Both the position numbers and the translations under genes were made by a program. Of a stretch of 22,514 nucleotides of DNA, positions 1 to 8,873 are shown piece after piece. The DNA comes from Stentor coeruleus (Eukaryota > Ciliophora > Heterotrichea > Heterotrichida > Stentoridae). Location of the stretch: the NCBI GenBank assembly GCA_001970955.1, contig MPUH01001161.1, forward strand, positions 1 to 22,514, read 5' to 3'. The notes under the pieces are model-generated. The model made no database searches. It was not told where the DNA came from and worked only from the letters and a program-made list of their open reading frames with translations. Each line of letters begins with the position of its first letter. The stretch's first letter is position 1.

Positions 1-577
1 CAGATGTATATTATATTTAGGCTTTATATAAAATTATTGAGTCATGAGATAGAAAATTAGGACGAGTTTTGAATAAGAGGAGCATATACACTTGACTAGT
101 AAATAATTAAATATTTCTTTATTTAATGAAAATGACCAAGATAATTTTAGATTTAAAAGAATACTACTATTAAGAATGTTGATATCTGTGGTTATAAATG
201 AAATCTAACAGCAAACTTTTATAATTTTCCTTGTAAATAAGTACTTGATCATAGGAATTAAAAATTTCTGCAAAAATAAACTAGATTATTTTAAACTAGC
301 ATGTTTTATTTGTAAAAATTTAAAGTATTTCCTAATGATTATAACATATTATTTAAACTACATCAAAGATGAAGATTTCAAATCATTAGCAATAGTGAGA
401 TTATAGTTAATATTAAAATATGTTAATTCTAATTACCAAAAAATCAGCATATACACCCTATAATAATCCCCATTAAATATCATCTAATAAAATCTAAAAT
501 TTCCTACTAAATTCAAAAATATTTTTAGAAAATAAACCCAAATGCAATTTTAACTATTCATTGCTATAGTAATAACA
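1..577. other. AT-rich spacer upstream of the RING/B-box/kelch gene
   Basis: No open frame of useful length is seen on either strand and no RNA gene is recognised. Short coding-like stretches occur (for example + strand near 170-300) but they contain several stops and match no family I know. The last 40 bases before the ATG at 578 hold TATAGTAATAA, a TATA-like stretch that may be promoter or short 5' UTR. Confidence 0.5.
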
Positions 578-2284
578 ATGGAGGAATACAAAGAAGATTT
601 TTTCAAAGAAGAAATCCAACAAGTCCCATCCAAAGACACTTCATCTGCTGTAATTCTCTCTAATCATGAAACTATTTATGTCAATTCATCTCTCAAAACT
701 GCTTCAAACCCTAATGCAATCTTAAATCAGCACCAATCAGCAATACTTGATAGAGTCTTACTTTTCTGTATCTGCCCCTTATGTACACAAAAACTTAGTA
801 GCCCAATAATTTTTTCATGTTCCCACACTTTCTGTAGCTCATGCGCTGAAGGGTACATAAATTTATACAAATACTTCAAAGCTATCCCATCATGCCCAGT
901 ATGTCATGAAAATTTTAGTATCCTTCCTCATAGTTCAAGCTGGCTAGTAAAAAATAGACGTATAGAAAATCTTCAGACAATGACTAAAACAAAAATATGC
1001 AAAAACTGTTCAGAACCTGGCAATCACTGTTGTTTAACGTGCAGAATTTTCCTTTGCAAAAACTGTAGTGAAAATCATAAAACAGAGAAAAATTCTTATC
1101 ATGATGTTAATTTACTAAGTTCTTTAAATACTTCACACTGTTTGGTTCATTTTTTGAAATACACAAAATTTTGTGTTGATGATAAGATTTTACTATGCTT
1201 AAGATGTTTTGGTTCTCATAGAAGCCATAATTTACAATCCTTAGACGAAGCATTAGTATCATTATCATCTTTAGTCATCCAATCCAAAGAACATTTATCA
1301 CGAATAGTATCTATAGAACCTTTAGAGTTAAAAGATTATCCTCATATTGTTACAGCATACTCTAATCTTTTATCAATATCAAATCCTTTACGATTCCTAC
1401 AGTTTACTTATAAACTCGATGCTCCTTGTTTGTATCTTGCAGAGCAGTTGCAAAATATCCCTATTCTTGTTTATATTGATAGAGGGACTTCAAATGTTTT
1501 TGCTTGTAATCATAAAGCTCAAAAATTCTTTGAAGCTAAATCAAGTGAAACTTTCCCTAAATGGTGTGCGTTTACCCCTTTGCCTAATGGAGAAATTTTG
1601 ATAACTGGAGGTAAAGGGGCAAAAGAATTTGGAGCTCTATTAAACATGTTTATTTTATCTAATGACATGAAATGTAAATACACTGGGAGTATGATTTTTG
1701 GACACTCTTCCCATGCTGCTGTACTTGTTGATAAAAAAGTGTATATCTTAGCAGGCAAAGGATGTGATAATCTAGCCAGTGGTCACTGTGAAGTTTTTGA
1801 TATAATAACAAAAGAAAGTGATATTATTCCCGCTATGAAACATGGACGTACTTGTCCAGCAGCAGTTAATTTATCAAAATCTCTTTATGTGTTTGGAGGC
1901 TTTACACAGAGTATTTCTAATAATATTGAGAAATTAACTTTTGGTGCGAAAGAATGGATAGACCTCGATATAACTTTACCTATCAGATTATTCCAGCCAG
2001 GTGCTGTGGCAATAGATGAGAGTCAAATTATGATTATAGGTGGGGAGATTAGCTCAGAAATAAAAAATGTACACTCGATGATCTTTAATGCGACAACTGA
2101 ACAGTTTGGTTTCTGTAAAAAAATGCCAATTGAAGACTCATGGCTTGGATGCTGGTATGATATAAAGAAAACCCCAACTCATGTTTTGACTTGCAACAAG
2201 CGGAATATTTTAAGTTTCCACCTAAAACTGGGGGTTTGGGAAATTCAAGACATCAAAAAGCCCACAGTGCCGAATAAGCCATAA
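578..2284 (+). CDS. RING / B-box / kelch-repeat protein (TRIM-like, putative E3 ubiquitin ligase)
   Basis: The 568-residue protein starts at the first ATG of the frame. A canonical C3HC4 RING lies at about residues 66-109, with ligands C66, C69, C81, H83, C86, C89, C106 and C109. A B-box-like finger follows at 141-175 (C141, C144, C152, C155, C160, C163, H167, H175). A B-box 2 lies at 188-217 (C188, H191, C199, C207, C210, H214, H217). After a helical linker, about four kelch-type blades occupy 300-540; each carries a GG or G-K-G turn such as LITGGKG, YVFGGFT and MIIGGEI. In the TRIM class the RING recruits a ubiquitin E2 and the C-terminal beta-propeller binds substrate. RING, two B-boxes and kelch in that order is TRIM-like architecture with kelch replacing the usual C-terminal domain. 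The substrate cannot be told. It converges on the gene at 2787-3320 (-). Confidence 0.88.
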   Translation: MEEYKEDFFKEEIQQVPSKDTSSAVILSNHETIYVNSSLKTASNPNAILNQHQSAILDRVLLFCICPLCTQKLSSPIIFSCSHTFCSSCAEGYINLYKYFKAIPSCPVCHENFSILPHSSSWLVKNRRIENLQTMTKTKICKNCSEPGNHCCLTCRIFLCKNCSENHKTEKNSYHDVNLLSSLNTSHCLVHFLKYTKFCVDDKILLCLRCFGSHRSHNLQSLDEALVSLSSLVIQSKEHLSRIVSIEPLELKDYPHIVTAYSNLLSISNPLRFLQFTYKLDAPCLYLAEQLQNIPILVYIDRGTSNVFACNHKAQKFFEAKSSETFPKWCAFTPLPNGEILITGGKGAKEFGALLNMFILSNDMKCKYTGSMIFGHSSHAAVLVDKKVYILAGKGCDNLASGHCEVFDIITKESDIIPAMKHGRTCPAAVNLSKSLYVFGGFTQSISNNIEKLTFGAKEWIDLDITLPIRLFQPGAVAIDESQIMIIGGEISSEIKNVHSMIFNATTEQFGFCKKMPIEDSWLGCWYDIKKTPTHVLTCNKRNILSFHLKLGVWEIQDIKKPTVPNKP

Positions 2285-2339
2285 TTTTACCTTTACCCCA
2301 AAATTCTTTATTGATTTTCATATTAGTTTCTTTGCTCCC

Positions 2340-2760
2340 TAAATCTTCTCCATTAACTGATTTATCATCATGATGCGAATTGTTTCATTCCTGACCGAGT
2401 CACTCTTCTATCTGCCACAGCCCCATCCATATTATCTACTTTCTTTAAACCTAATGTCCCAGTCAGCTCTTATAGTCCTGTTTCAAGTTGAATTTAAACA
2501 ATTTATCGTATTTCCAACTGCTGAATATGCATAATACTTAACAAAACAAAATCTGCAAGTTTTTTTTTGTATCAATCTAACCCATGACTACTCTTTTCAC
2601 TTTTCCAAAAAGCCAGAAAGTTCATAAATTTGCTATTCTTTGGTGTAGTTAGACAATTTCCAATATAAAATGTAGAGGACTTTCTGAGTTTTTCTTTGTA
2701 CTCCTCAGTCCCATATCTTTATTATCTGTCTAAGCACTCAGAGTCTGGGTTTGGGTTTTT
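2340..2760 (-). pseudogene. Decayed nuclear cap-binding protein subunit 2 (CBP20/NCBP2) gene
   Basis: Reading the minus strand from about 2760 downward gives fragments that follow CBP20 in order. First comes the family's N-terminal block, here TEEYKEKLRKSSTFYIGNC (2712-2653), with the RNP2 motif of the RRM. Next is HGLD-stop-YKK (about 2588-2560), matching the family's MGLDRYKK. After a one-base frame slip at a run of nine A (2560-2568) comes CRFCFVKYY (2557-2531), which is RNP1. Then come NRTIRADWD (2482-2456), FKESR-stop-YG (2449-2426) and a C-terminal piece with VRNE. At least five in-frame stops and the frameshift make it non-functional. CBP20 binds the 7-methyl-G cap of nuclear RNA together with CBP80, so an intact copy must exist elsewhere. 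The start is unclear; an ATG at 2783-2785 is possible, directly against the stop of the next gene. Confidence 0.85.
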
Positions 2761-2786
2761 ATATAAAAAAGCTCCCATTTATCATA

Positions 2787-3320
2787 TTATGCTAGATAAT
2801 TAGTTACCCCTGGTTTTCTTATCTCATTCAGTAAGAAATTGCTGAGTTCCACAGCTTGCTTAAGGGCAATTTCTGTTTTTTCATGCTTTTTTTCAAGGAT
2901 TTTACAGTTTTCACAAGGCTTTTTGGTATTCGCTAGTTCAGTTTTTAGTTTCTGCACTTTGCTTGACTTAGAATGCAACTGAATTTTCAAAGCTTGATAC
3001 TTGGATTTAAACACTGGCTGGCCTTCTGGAGAAATCTCTGGCCAAAGTCCTTGATCTAAATAGACCTGGTGGAAATTTGAGATTTTCCCTATCGCCCGTT
3101 TTGTATTTCCTAGATTTTCTTCAGTAGTTTTCTTTAGTAATACATCTTTTATTGGTGACATAAATGTATTTTTTATACACGAATCCTTTGGAGTTAGGTT
3201 GGGGGTTGTGAATTTAGAGGAGCTTATTGAACTTTGAGTACTTGAACGGATTTGAGGACCTTGTTGGTGATATTTTTCATCAAATGATGAGGCAGCACTT
3301 ATTGTTTCAAATTCTTCCAT
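2787..3320 (-). CDS. Small coiled-coil protein of unknown function
   Basis: The 177-residue protein starts at the ATG at 3318-3320 and ends in TAA. I do not recognise the family. Residues 1-60 are Ser/Thr/Pro-rich and probably disordered, with SP and TP sites (TTP, LTP, MSP) that could be proline-directed phosphosites. A conserved-looking stretch with YLDQGLWPEISPEGQPVF lies at 87-104. Residues 105-168 are rich in Lys, Glu, Leu and Gln in a heptad-like pattern, consistent with a coiled coil. A CENC pair at 136-139 stands alone and does not suggest a zinc finger. TATATAAA lies about 25 bases upstream of the ATG. The frame is clean and its composition is richer than the spacers, so a real gene is likely. 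A role in cytoskeleton or basal bodies is only a guess. Confidence 0.75.
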   Translation of the reverse strand: MEEFETISAASSFDEKYHQQGPQIRSSTQSSISSSKFTTPNLTPKDSCIKNTFMSPIKDVLLKKTTEENLGNTKRAIGKISNFHQVYLDQGLWPEISPEGQPVFKSKYQALKIQLHSKSSKVQKLKTELANTKKPCENCKILEKKHEKTEIALKQAVELSNFLLNEIRKPGVTNYLA

Positions 3321-3790
3321 TTATTTTCGAATCTTTTGTTAATTTATATAATGGAAAAAAACATTGTAGTGACAGTGTTTGAAAATAATTTTATTTTGGC
3401 GGTTTTATTCGAAGGTTAAAAGTATTAAATGGGTTTTAATGAAGGTTTGGTATTTATGGGAGAATAAATTTTGCTGATTGAGATGCATTTTTTTACTAAT
3501 GATCAGACAACTCAATACTAATATTCAAATAAAAGAAGGAAATAGTTCATTTAGTATAAAACAATAGTGTTATATTAAATAGCCTATCGCTTATAATAAT
3601 TAATTGTAAAAAATTATTACTATAAATAATATTGAACTCAAAAGCCTATTTGGGATATATGCTATAGGATACCCCCAATCAGGATGCCAGAAGTTTTATA
3701 GTCTTACTTTCCTTTCTAAGATTGCATTTTCACTATATATATATGAAGTTTGAAGTTTAAATTATGATAAAATTAATAAAATTTCTATTA
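3321..3790. other. AT-rich spacer, no gene recognised
   Basis: Nothing is called between the divergent start of the coiled-coil gene and the 3' end of the transposase relic. Several TATA-like stretches are present, including a short alternating AT run near 3735. No coding-like frame longer than about 30 codons was seen on either strand. Confidence 0.5.
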
Positions 3791-3794
3791 AGTG

Positions 3795-4245
3795 ATAAGT
3801 TCCTTTTTAGCCGAAAACTATCTCAAATCATTTTTATGAATTTTTCTCCATATGAAAACAGCTAAATATAATATAATTTTCATTGTCCGATCTCTAGTTG
3901 CTATAAAATGCTTAATAGTGTTCTAAGTATATTGAATAGTGTTAGTGGTAACTAGAGTTTCAGGGTCAAAATAATTCTCGCTATGGCAAATGGTGAAATT
4001 ATCAAAATAATTGGCTACATGATTATAACCCTTTTAATAGTCTGTCACAATTATAGATTCAGGGAGGAAAATTTATTGTATAATAGCTATTAGTGTTTAA
4101 CTTTTTCTATTTGATAGTATAACAAAAAAAATTTCTTCAGGTATTTCTTCTACTCCATCAATAACCCATACCTTTTCTGCATGATGACTCCTGTTTATTT
4201 TCTTTTTCAGGCTTGCATTCATCTGTTTGTATCACAATTCCCAAC
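3795..4245 (-). pseudogene. Decayed Merlin/IS1595 (ISXO2-like) DDE transposase, copy A, catalytic part
   Basis: The minus strand reads as the catalytic core of a Merlin-type transposase broken by stops and frame changes. IVIQTDECK (4238-4212) is the first-Asp block, which is Q-I-D-E-C/S-K in the family. KVWVIDGVEEI follows in another frame (about 4178-4145), where the family has VWVLGGVE. IIVTDY-stop-KGYNH (about 4054-4020) is the second-Asp block, TDCWKGY in the family. ENYFDPETLVTTNTIQ (about 3980-3932) matches FVDPETGxHTNTIE, with Gln in place of the third acidic residue at 3932-3934. IKHF and a VFIWRKIHKND tail (to about 3830) complete the C-terminus. The 3' part is also recognisably similar at DNA level to the minus-strand segment at 11630-11830. 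It is clearly dead. Terminal inverted repeats were not identified. Confidence 0.85.
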
Positions 4246-4324
4246 CCATTAATAAGTGTTTATATTCTGTTAAGATGGTTTATAAATATGGTTTCTTCAT
4301 TGATGCTGACACTATTTCCTTATT

Positions 4325-4440
4325 TCTTATCTATAAATTTGAAGTTTTTTTATTATCTCTTAAATTCATTTGCTTTCTGCATTTAAGGTAAAGTTGATTT
4401 TTTTTATGATTTTTTATGATTCTTTTCACAATCTTCAGAC
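4325..4440 (-). pseudogene. Remnant of the N-terminal zinc ribbon of Merlin copy A
   Basis: The minus strand from about 4395 reads LKCRKQMNLRDNKKTS. This resembles the first half of the N-terminal zinc ribbon of IS1595/Merlin transposases (CPxCxxxMxLxxxKxxSDGxxWRC). It lies upstream, in transposase orientation, of the catalytic relic at 3795-4245. Only about 100 bases separate the two, where the family normally has roughly 100 residues of zinc ribbon and helix-turn-helix. An internal deletion therefore probably joined them. A 70-codon open stretch covers 4331-4543, but its upstream half is AT-driven and I do not treat it as a gene. Confidence 0.5.
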
Positions 4441-4798
4441 ATATAAGTATGATATATTGGCAAAAATACACAATATATAAGTTCAATCTATTAAAAATTC
4501 TAATTAAATTATAAATATAAAACCTCATATACTTAAATAGCAAATCTTATTTTATATAATATATCCTAAACATTATTAATCCTACTGAATATCTAATCAT
4601 ATAATATTGTGTATCGATTTTTATTTCAATGTAATGCTTTACACAAATGAATTTTAATGCTATAATTTCTCTTTTTATTCGATTGACCAAGCCATAAACA
4701 CAAAATAATTTAAATCTACTTCAAAACTTATTATTTTCAAAATATCATAGATTAATTATATTTCTTTTTCACACATTATGAAAACCAATTAATAATTA
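4441..4798. other. AT-rich spacer upstream of the MORN gene
   Basis: Very AT-rich sequence with many stops in all frames and no recognised RNA gene or repeat. It separates the Merlin relic from the divergently oriented MORN-repeat gene and should contain that gene's promoter, but no specific element stands out. Confidence 0.45.
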
Positions 4799-5707
4799 AT
4801 GGGAAATTGCTGCTCATGCTTAACTAGTGAAAATAAACAAGACGAAGCTGTTGTTGATGCTAACCCAATAAACCAAATGTTTGTAAAAAAGGCTAACTTG
4901 GAAGACTTATCATATTCTACTCAGCCAAACGAAAGTGTTAATCGTAACCTTGCAGTTCTAGCGATCAAAGAACGTTTATTTCCGTTTGTCTTTAACGAAG
5001 AAACAACTTTAGAAGGGAATTTTGAAAAAGTCCCAGGTGGTCAATATAAAGGCCATAAAAATGCATTTGGCAAAAGAACTGGAAGTGGTATTTTTATATG
5101 GGAAGACGGGTCAGAATACATAGGTTCTTGGGAGAATGATAAGCAAAATGGTTACGGGAGGAAAATCGATAAGAATGGAGATTGCTATGAAGGGGAATTC
5201 CTTAACGACAAGCCTCATGGCAAAGGAACAATGATGCATAAAGATGGAAGTATTTATCAAGGAGAATGGTATGATGGGAACCAACATGGCTTTGGAACAG
5301 AGTCCTGGTCAGATGAAACAAAATATTGTGGAAACTATTTCAATGGCAAGAAGCATGGTAAAGGGAAATTTATATGGAGTGATAAAAGTGTGTTTATTGG
5401 AGAATTTTGTAATAACAAAATTGAAGGCTCTGGAACTTATACTTGGAATGATGGAAGAGTGTTTAAAGGAGAATGGAAAGAAGATAAAATGCATGGCTAT
5501 GGAGAATTCTTCTGGCCTAATGGGAGAATCTATAAAGGGAATTATGAATTTGACAAAAAAGAAGGATATGGCGAGTTTTTTTGGGCTGATGGGAAAATAT
5601 ATAAAGGTGGTTGGAAGGAAGGAAAACAGCATGGCAAAGGACAACTCATTGATAGCAAAGGAAATATCAAAGATGCTGAATGGGCTTATGGAAAAATCAT
5701 CAACTAA
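4799..5707 (+). CDS. Acylated MORN-repeat protein
   Basis: The 302-residue protein starts MGNCCSC. Gly2 followed by Cys4, Cys5 and Cys7 is a textbook context for N-myristoylation plus palmitoylation, so the protein is probably membrane-anchored. This also fixes the start at the ATG at 4799. Residues 20-80 form a linker. From about 84 to 292 there are eight or nine consecutive 23-residue MORN repeats, of the type Y-x-G-x-W/F-x-x-x-x-x-x-G-x-G and often followed by W-x-D/N-G (examples YIGSWENDKQNGYG, FKGEWKEDKMHGYG, YKGGWKEGKQHGKG). MORN arrays bind phospholipids or act as membrane-cytoskeleton scaffolds and are abundant in ciliate cortex proteins. There is no kinase (PIPK) or SET domain, so a pure scaffold is likely. 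The gene is unbroken and ends in TAA. Confidence 0.93.
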   Translation: MGNCCSCLTSENKQDEAVVDANPINQMFVKKANLEDLSYSTQPNESVNRNLAVLAIKERLFPFVFNEETTLEGNFEKVPGGQYKGHKNAFGKRTGSGIFIWEDGSEYIGSWENDKQNGYGRKIDKNGDCYEGEFLNDKPHGKGTMMHKDGSIYQGEWYDGNQHGFGTESWSDETKYCGNYFNGKKHGKGKFIWSDKSVFIGEFCNNKIEGSGTYTWNDGRVFKGEWKEDKMHGYGEFFWPNGRIYKGNYEFDKKEGYGEFFWADGKIYKGGWKEGKQHGKGQLIDSKGNIKDAEWAYGKIIN

Positions 5708-6531
5708 GTTAATAATATACTATTGATATTTTTTAGGTTATGATTTAGATGCTTACTGTAAATGATATTGAGGATTATTTGATTAAAGTTTTTTTAAATT
5801 GTCTTAATGTTGGTGCAGATTTCGAGATTAGTCTGGTGTTAGACCTATTTTCTCTGTTATTATTGGTTCTACTGGGTACTTGATACCTATTGAATAAGTT
5901 GCACTGAAAAATACTTCATTTAATATATAAAAATGTATTCAATTGTTACTTATTATATTATATGAAATAAGAACTATAATTAGTAAGTCTCCTTGTATCA
6001 ATATGATGCATAATACATTTCTCTATTCATTACATCAACAATTTAAATATAATCTTTTTTTAACTAAGAATTCATTTTATTATACCAAAATTTTTACTTC
6101 TAAGCTACTATTACACTTTTTATGTAATAAAATTCGAGTAAAATATCGAATTTATCCATATTGGGTAATCATGATATTTTTTTTCATAACTTAATTTAAA
6201 CTCTAGTTGTTCATCAAATGATGAGACAATTTGAACTTTACCAGGTAATACCAGATGAAAAAACTACAATATCATGAACTCAAGATATAAATCCCTTGAA
6301 TAAGATTCAATTTGTGCAAAATGCAATAGCACGATAAATTTAATACTAATAAAAATTATCGTCGCTATAAAAATAGTAATTTTAGAAAAATTTCAATAAC
6401 CTATTCAGTTGAAAAGCAAGAAATTTCTAAGTATATAAGTAAATATTAAAATAGATAATGATGATGATAATTTAAAAGTTGATTTTTAGCAAGCGCTCAC
6501 CAAGAATAAATTATTATTTAAAAATTAAAAA
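5708..6531. other. Spacer with scattered coding-like minus-strand remnants
   Basis: No intact gene is seen. On the minus strand 5915-5830 reads YSIGIKYPVEPIITEK and continues through several TAA/TAG stops as hydrophilic sequence down to about 5715. A second minus-strand patch at about 6255-6185 reads LPGKVQIVSSFDEQLEF. These look like degraded coding sequence but match no family with confidence. An 83-codon plus-strand frame at 5943-6194 is low-complexity (Ile, Tyr, Phe, Asn) and is taken as chance. Confidence 0.35.
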
Positions 6532-7701
6532 CTATAAATATGAGTTATTAATACTTTTCGGCACCCTAGGAAGTCGGTTTTGATAGCAAGGGTGTAGTTC
6601 AATCAAAGGCTTGCTCTTAAAAATATTGCTTTGCTCAGGTTTTTGCCTGGCAGACAATCCATATACAGGTGAGAGTGTAAAAGAAGAATTACTGGATTCT
6701 CTACTAAGTACCTTTGAAGGTCTTCTAGTAATATTTTCCTTTTCTTTCACATCTTCTACTTCATTTTTGTTAGATTTCGCACTAAAATTCCTAACTTTCC
6801 TCTGATACATAGGCCTTGGGAGTTTTTTTTTCAAAGCATTTAAAGATTGTGGGACTTTGATTGTTTGGATCAAAGCACTCGGACTATCTTCAGAATTTCC
6901 AATAGCTATATTCTTACGTACTAAAGGCATATCAAGTATTTTATCACAACTTGGCCTAAGAACTGGCTTAACTTGAAGCATGCATCTAATAACAGCAGCC
7001 AAATCAGAACTATAAATATTAGGAACTTCATTATATCTCCCTTTAATAACCTTAGAAAATAATTCTTTCATATCTTTTGATTTGAAAGCAGGCTCTAATG
7101 CACACATTTCATATATAACACAACCTAGTGACCATATATCGCTTTTTGAATCATAGGGTGAGTCACGCCAAACTTCAGGAGATGCATAATAAGGTGTACC
7201 AGTTTGAGTATGCGCTAGGCCATGGACAACTTTAGCAACGTTTAAATCCCCAAGTTGGACATTGTTTTCACTTGTTATAAAAATATTAGCTGATTTTATA
7301 TCTCTATGAAGGATATTTCGAGAATGTAAAGCTCTAAGACCTTTTACAGCTTGGATTAAATATTTCCAAATATCTTCTTCAGTAAAATAAGTCCCATTTT
7401 TCTTGTGATTATTTATCATTTGAAGAAGGTCTCCTTTTGCTGCGTATTCCATGACAAGGCATAAGGAGGATGTAGGATCATCAATAAATACTTCTTTATA
7501 CCCAACGATATTTGGATGCACAATTGATGCTAGGAACCGAATCTCATTAAGCGCATTTTGTTTGTCTCTTGAGTTCAAAGAATTGAATTTGACTTTTTTT
7601 AAAGCATAAACTTGGCTGTCTGTTTTGCGTAAAACTTTGAAAACGACTGAGTATGAACCTTCTCCAAGTTTATTGATAATATCGAAGTTGTTCATAGACA
7701 T
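6532..7701 (-). CDS. NEK-type serine/threonine protein kinase with a DLN motif
   Basis: The 389-residue protein starts at the ATG at 7699-7701, with an alternative Met at residue 3. The kinase domain spans about 6-262: glycine loop GEGSYSVV (13-20), Lys35 in YALKKV, alpha-C Glu53, HRD at 132-134 (HRDIKSANI), DLN at 152-154 instead of DFG, then QTGTPYYASPEVW (166-178) and DIWSLGC (188-194). The GTPYYxSPE activation segment is typical of NIMA-related kinases. The metal-binding Asp152 is kept, and a DLN variant is known in some NEK kinases, notably relatives of Chlamydomonas Fa2. Such kinases act at basal bodies, cilia and in cell-cycle control. The tail (263-389) is basic and Ser-rich (RRPSK, SRESSNSS) and probably regulatory. 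It ends in TAG. Its substrates are unknown. Confidence 0.93.
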   Translation of the reverse strand: MSMNNFDIINKLGEGSYSVVFKVLRKTDSQVYALKKVKFNSLNSRDKQNALNEIRFLASIVHPNIVGYKEVFIDDPTSSLCLVMEYAAKGDLLQMINNHKKNGTYFTEEDIWKYLIQAVKGLRALHSRNILHRDIKSANIFITSENNVQLGDLNVAKVVHGLAHTQTGTPYYASPEVWRDSPYDSKSDIWSLGCVIYEMCALEPAFKSKDMKELFSKVIKGRYNEVPNIYSSDLAAVIRCMLQVKPVLRPSCDKILDMPLVRKNIAIGNSEDSPSALIQTIKVPQSLNALKKKLPRPMYQRKVRNFSAKSNKNEVEDVKEKENITRRPSKVLSRESSNSSFTLSPVYGLSARQKPEQSNIFKSKPLIELHPCYQNRLPRVPKSINNSYL

Positions 7702-8310
7702 TTTAAATTATAAATACGTTAGAGTATATTTTAGGTAGAAAGTGAAGATTAAGCTAAATTTTTTTTAGGCAAAATTATATGAATATAATTGTAAGATAAG
7801 GAGAAATTTTCAATGAAGTTTAGGTTGAAATTGAATTTTCTTTAATAGCATTTGAAAAATTGTTGACAGTCTTTGTTTAAAAGTAAGTGGGTTGGATAAA
7901 TAGTCTAGTACTAGTTTGATGTGATTAAAATTTATAAATCTATAGCTAAGGAGGATTTAAAATATAGAATAAAGCAAGGAATATAAGACTATTTTCTTTT
8001 AAATATGCTACCAATTAAAGTTTTCGCAAAAATATTGAAATTTCTGTGAAAGAAATTGTAAGTTAATTTTTGATTAAAGTGCGAAAAATAGCACAAATAT
8101 TTTTGAGGTGTTTTTTCTTTAGCCTACATTTGATTATATGAAAAAAAAAATAGAATTTAAGTATGACTTTTAAAATCTAATGTATAAATTTGATTAACTC
8201 TTGCTGAGCTATACATAGTAAATTCTCAAAAGAAAAATATTAATATTAACTGATTAGAAACTTAAAATATCACTATTCCATATCTAAGTTAGTGAGAAAA
8301 TTTAATACAA
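7702..8310. other. AT-rich spacer upstream of the NEK kinase
   Basis: No coding-like frame or RNA gene is seen. Immediately upstream of the kinase ATG the minus strand carries TATTTATAATTTAAA, a TATA-like stretch. The rest is A/T tracts with stops in every frame. It runs up to the first codon of the C2-domain relic. Confidence 0.5.
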
Positions 8311-8873
8311 ATGACACAGCCAAAAGTTGGAAATCTGATAATTCGTCCTATCTGTAATTAGAGACATAGAAACTTTCAGAAAATGACTAATTCTGCAAAA
8401 TCATTATAGGTTTTCAAATTCAGCAAACTTGTGCTGCTGATACAGTATGAAAATTATCTAATTAGCAACAGTATAGTTTTTAGAAAAACCTACGAAGATT
8501 TGATAACCATAGAAGTCTACTACAACTATGATAATGCATCAAGCAATGACCTTATTGAAACCAGAGCATTAAAAATACAACGTGCATTAGCAATTCCAAA
8601 TTGGCAAGATTGAGTTAATATTTTTCATAAAGGGACAAAAGTAGGGCAGAAAGTTCCAGGTCAAGGTGCTCCTCTCATCAAGAAGTTATCCAGGCTACCC
8701 TTCTGTTCTAGGTTAACCTCCTCAGCAAGCAAGCTATCCACCACAATGATGATATTCATTTAGCAGGTTGCTCACTTCCAAGATATTTTCCACAGCCAGG
8801 ATATTTACCACCTCCACAAAGTGCTTATTCACCACCAAAAACTCATCCCTCTTATGGAGGATATCACTATTAA
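8311..8873 (+). pseudogene. Decayed C2-domain / XYPPX-repeat protein gene
   Basis: From an ATG at 8311 the frame reads MTQPKVGNLIIRPIC, stop, then remnants including FQKM (expected GKMDPY). After a second stop at 8407 comes an open stretch to 8613 with VFRKTYEDLITIEVYYNYD and NASSNDLIE, ending NWQD and TGA. This follows the C2 beta-sandwich seen in ciliate C2-XYPPX proteins (TFxxTxEDxIxIEVxDxDxASSxDLIG). The TGA at 8611 stands where Trp would fit. After it VNIFHKGTKVG continues the domain, then Pro/Gly/Gln/Tyr-rich XYPPX-type sequence jumps between frames: PGQGAP, GYPSVLG-stop-PPQQASYPPQ, and finally YFPQPGYLPPPQSAYSPP ending in TAA at 8871. C2 domains bind Ca2+ and phospholipids. With several stops and frameshifts this copy cannot be expressed whole. 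Confidence 0.8.

Noticed and set aside
5244..5726. 160-codon plus-strand frame and 111-codon minus-strand frame (5309-5644) inside the MORN gene
   Set aside because: Both are out-of-frame shadows kept open by the periodic MORN repeats (Gly/Lys/Glu codons); the in-frame product has clear domain structure.
8431..8613. 60-codon frame considered as a separate small gene
   Set aside because: It has no ATG (begins GTG) and is the best-preserved piece of the C2-domain relic running from 8311.
2340..8873. Reading the in-frame TAA/TAG codons of the relics as glutamine (alternative code)
   Set aside because: Relics also contain TGA stops, frameshifts and altered conserved residues, and neighbouring intact genes end in TAA or TAG; decay is the simpler explanation.
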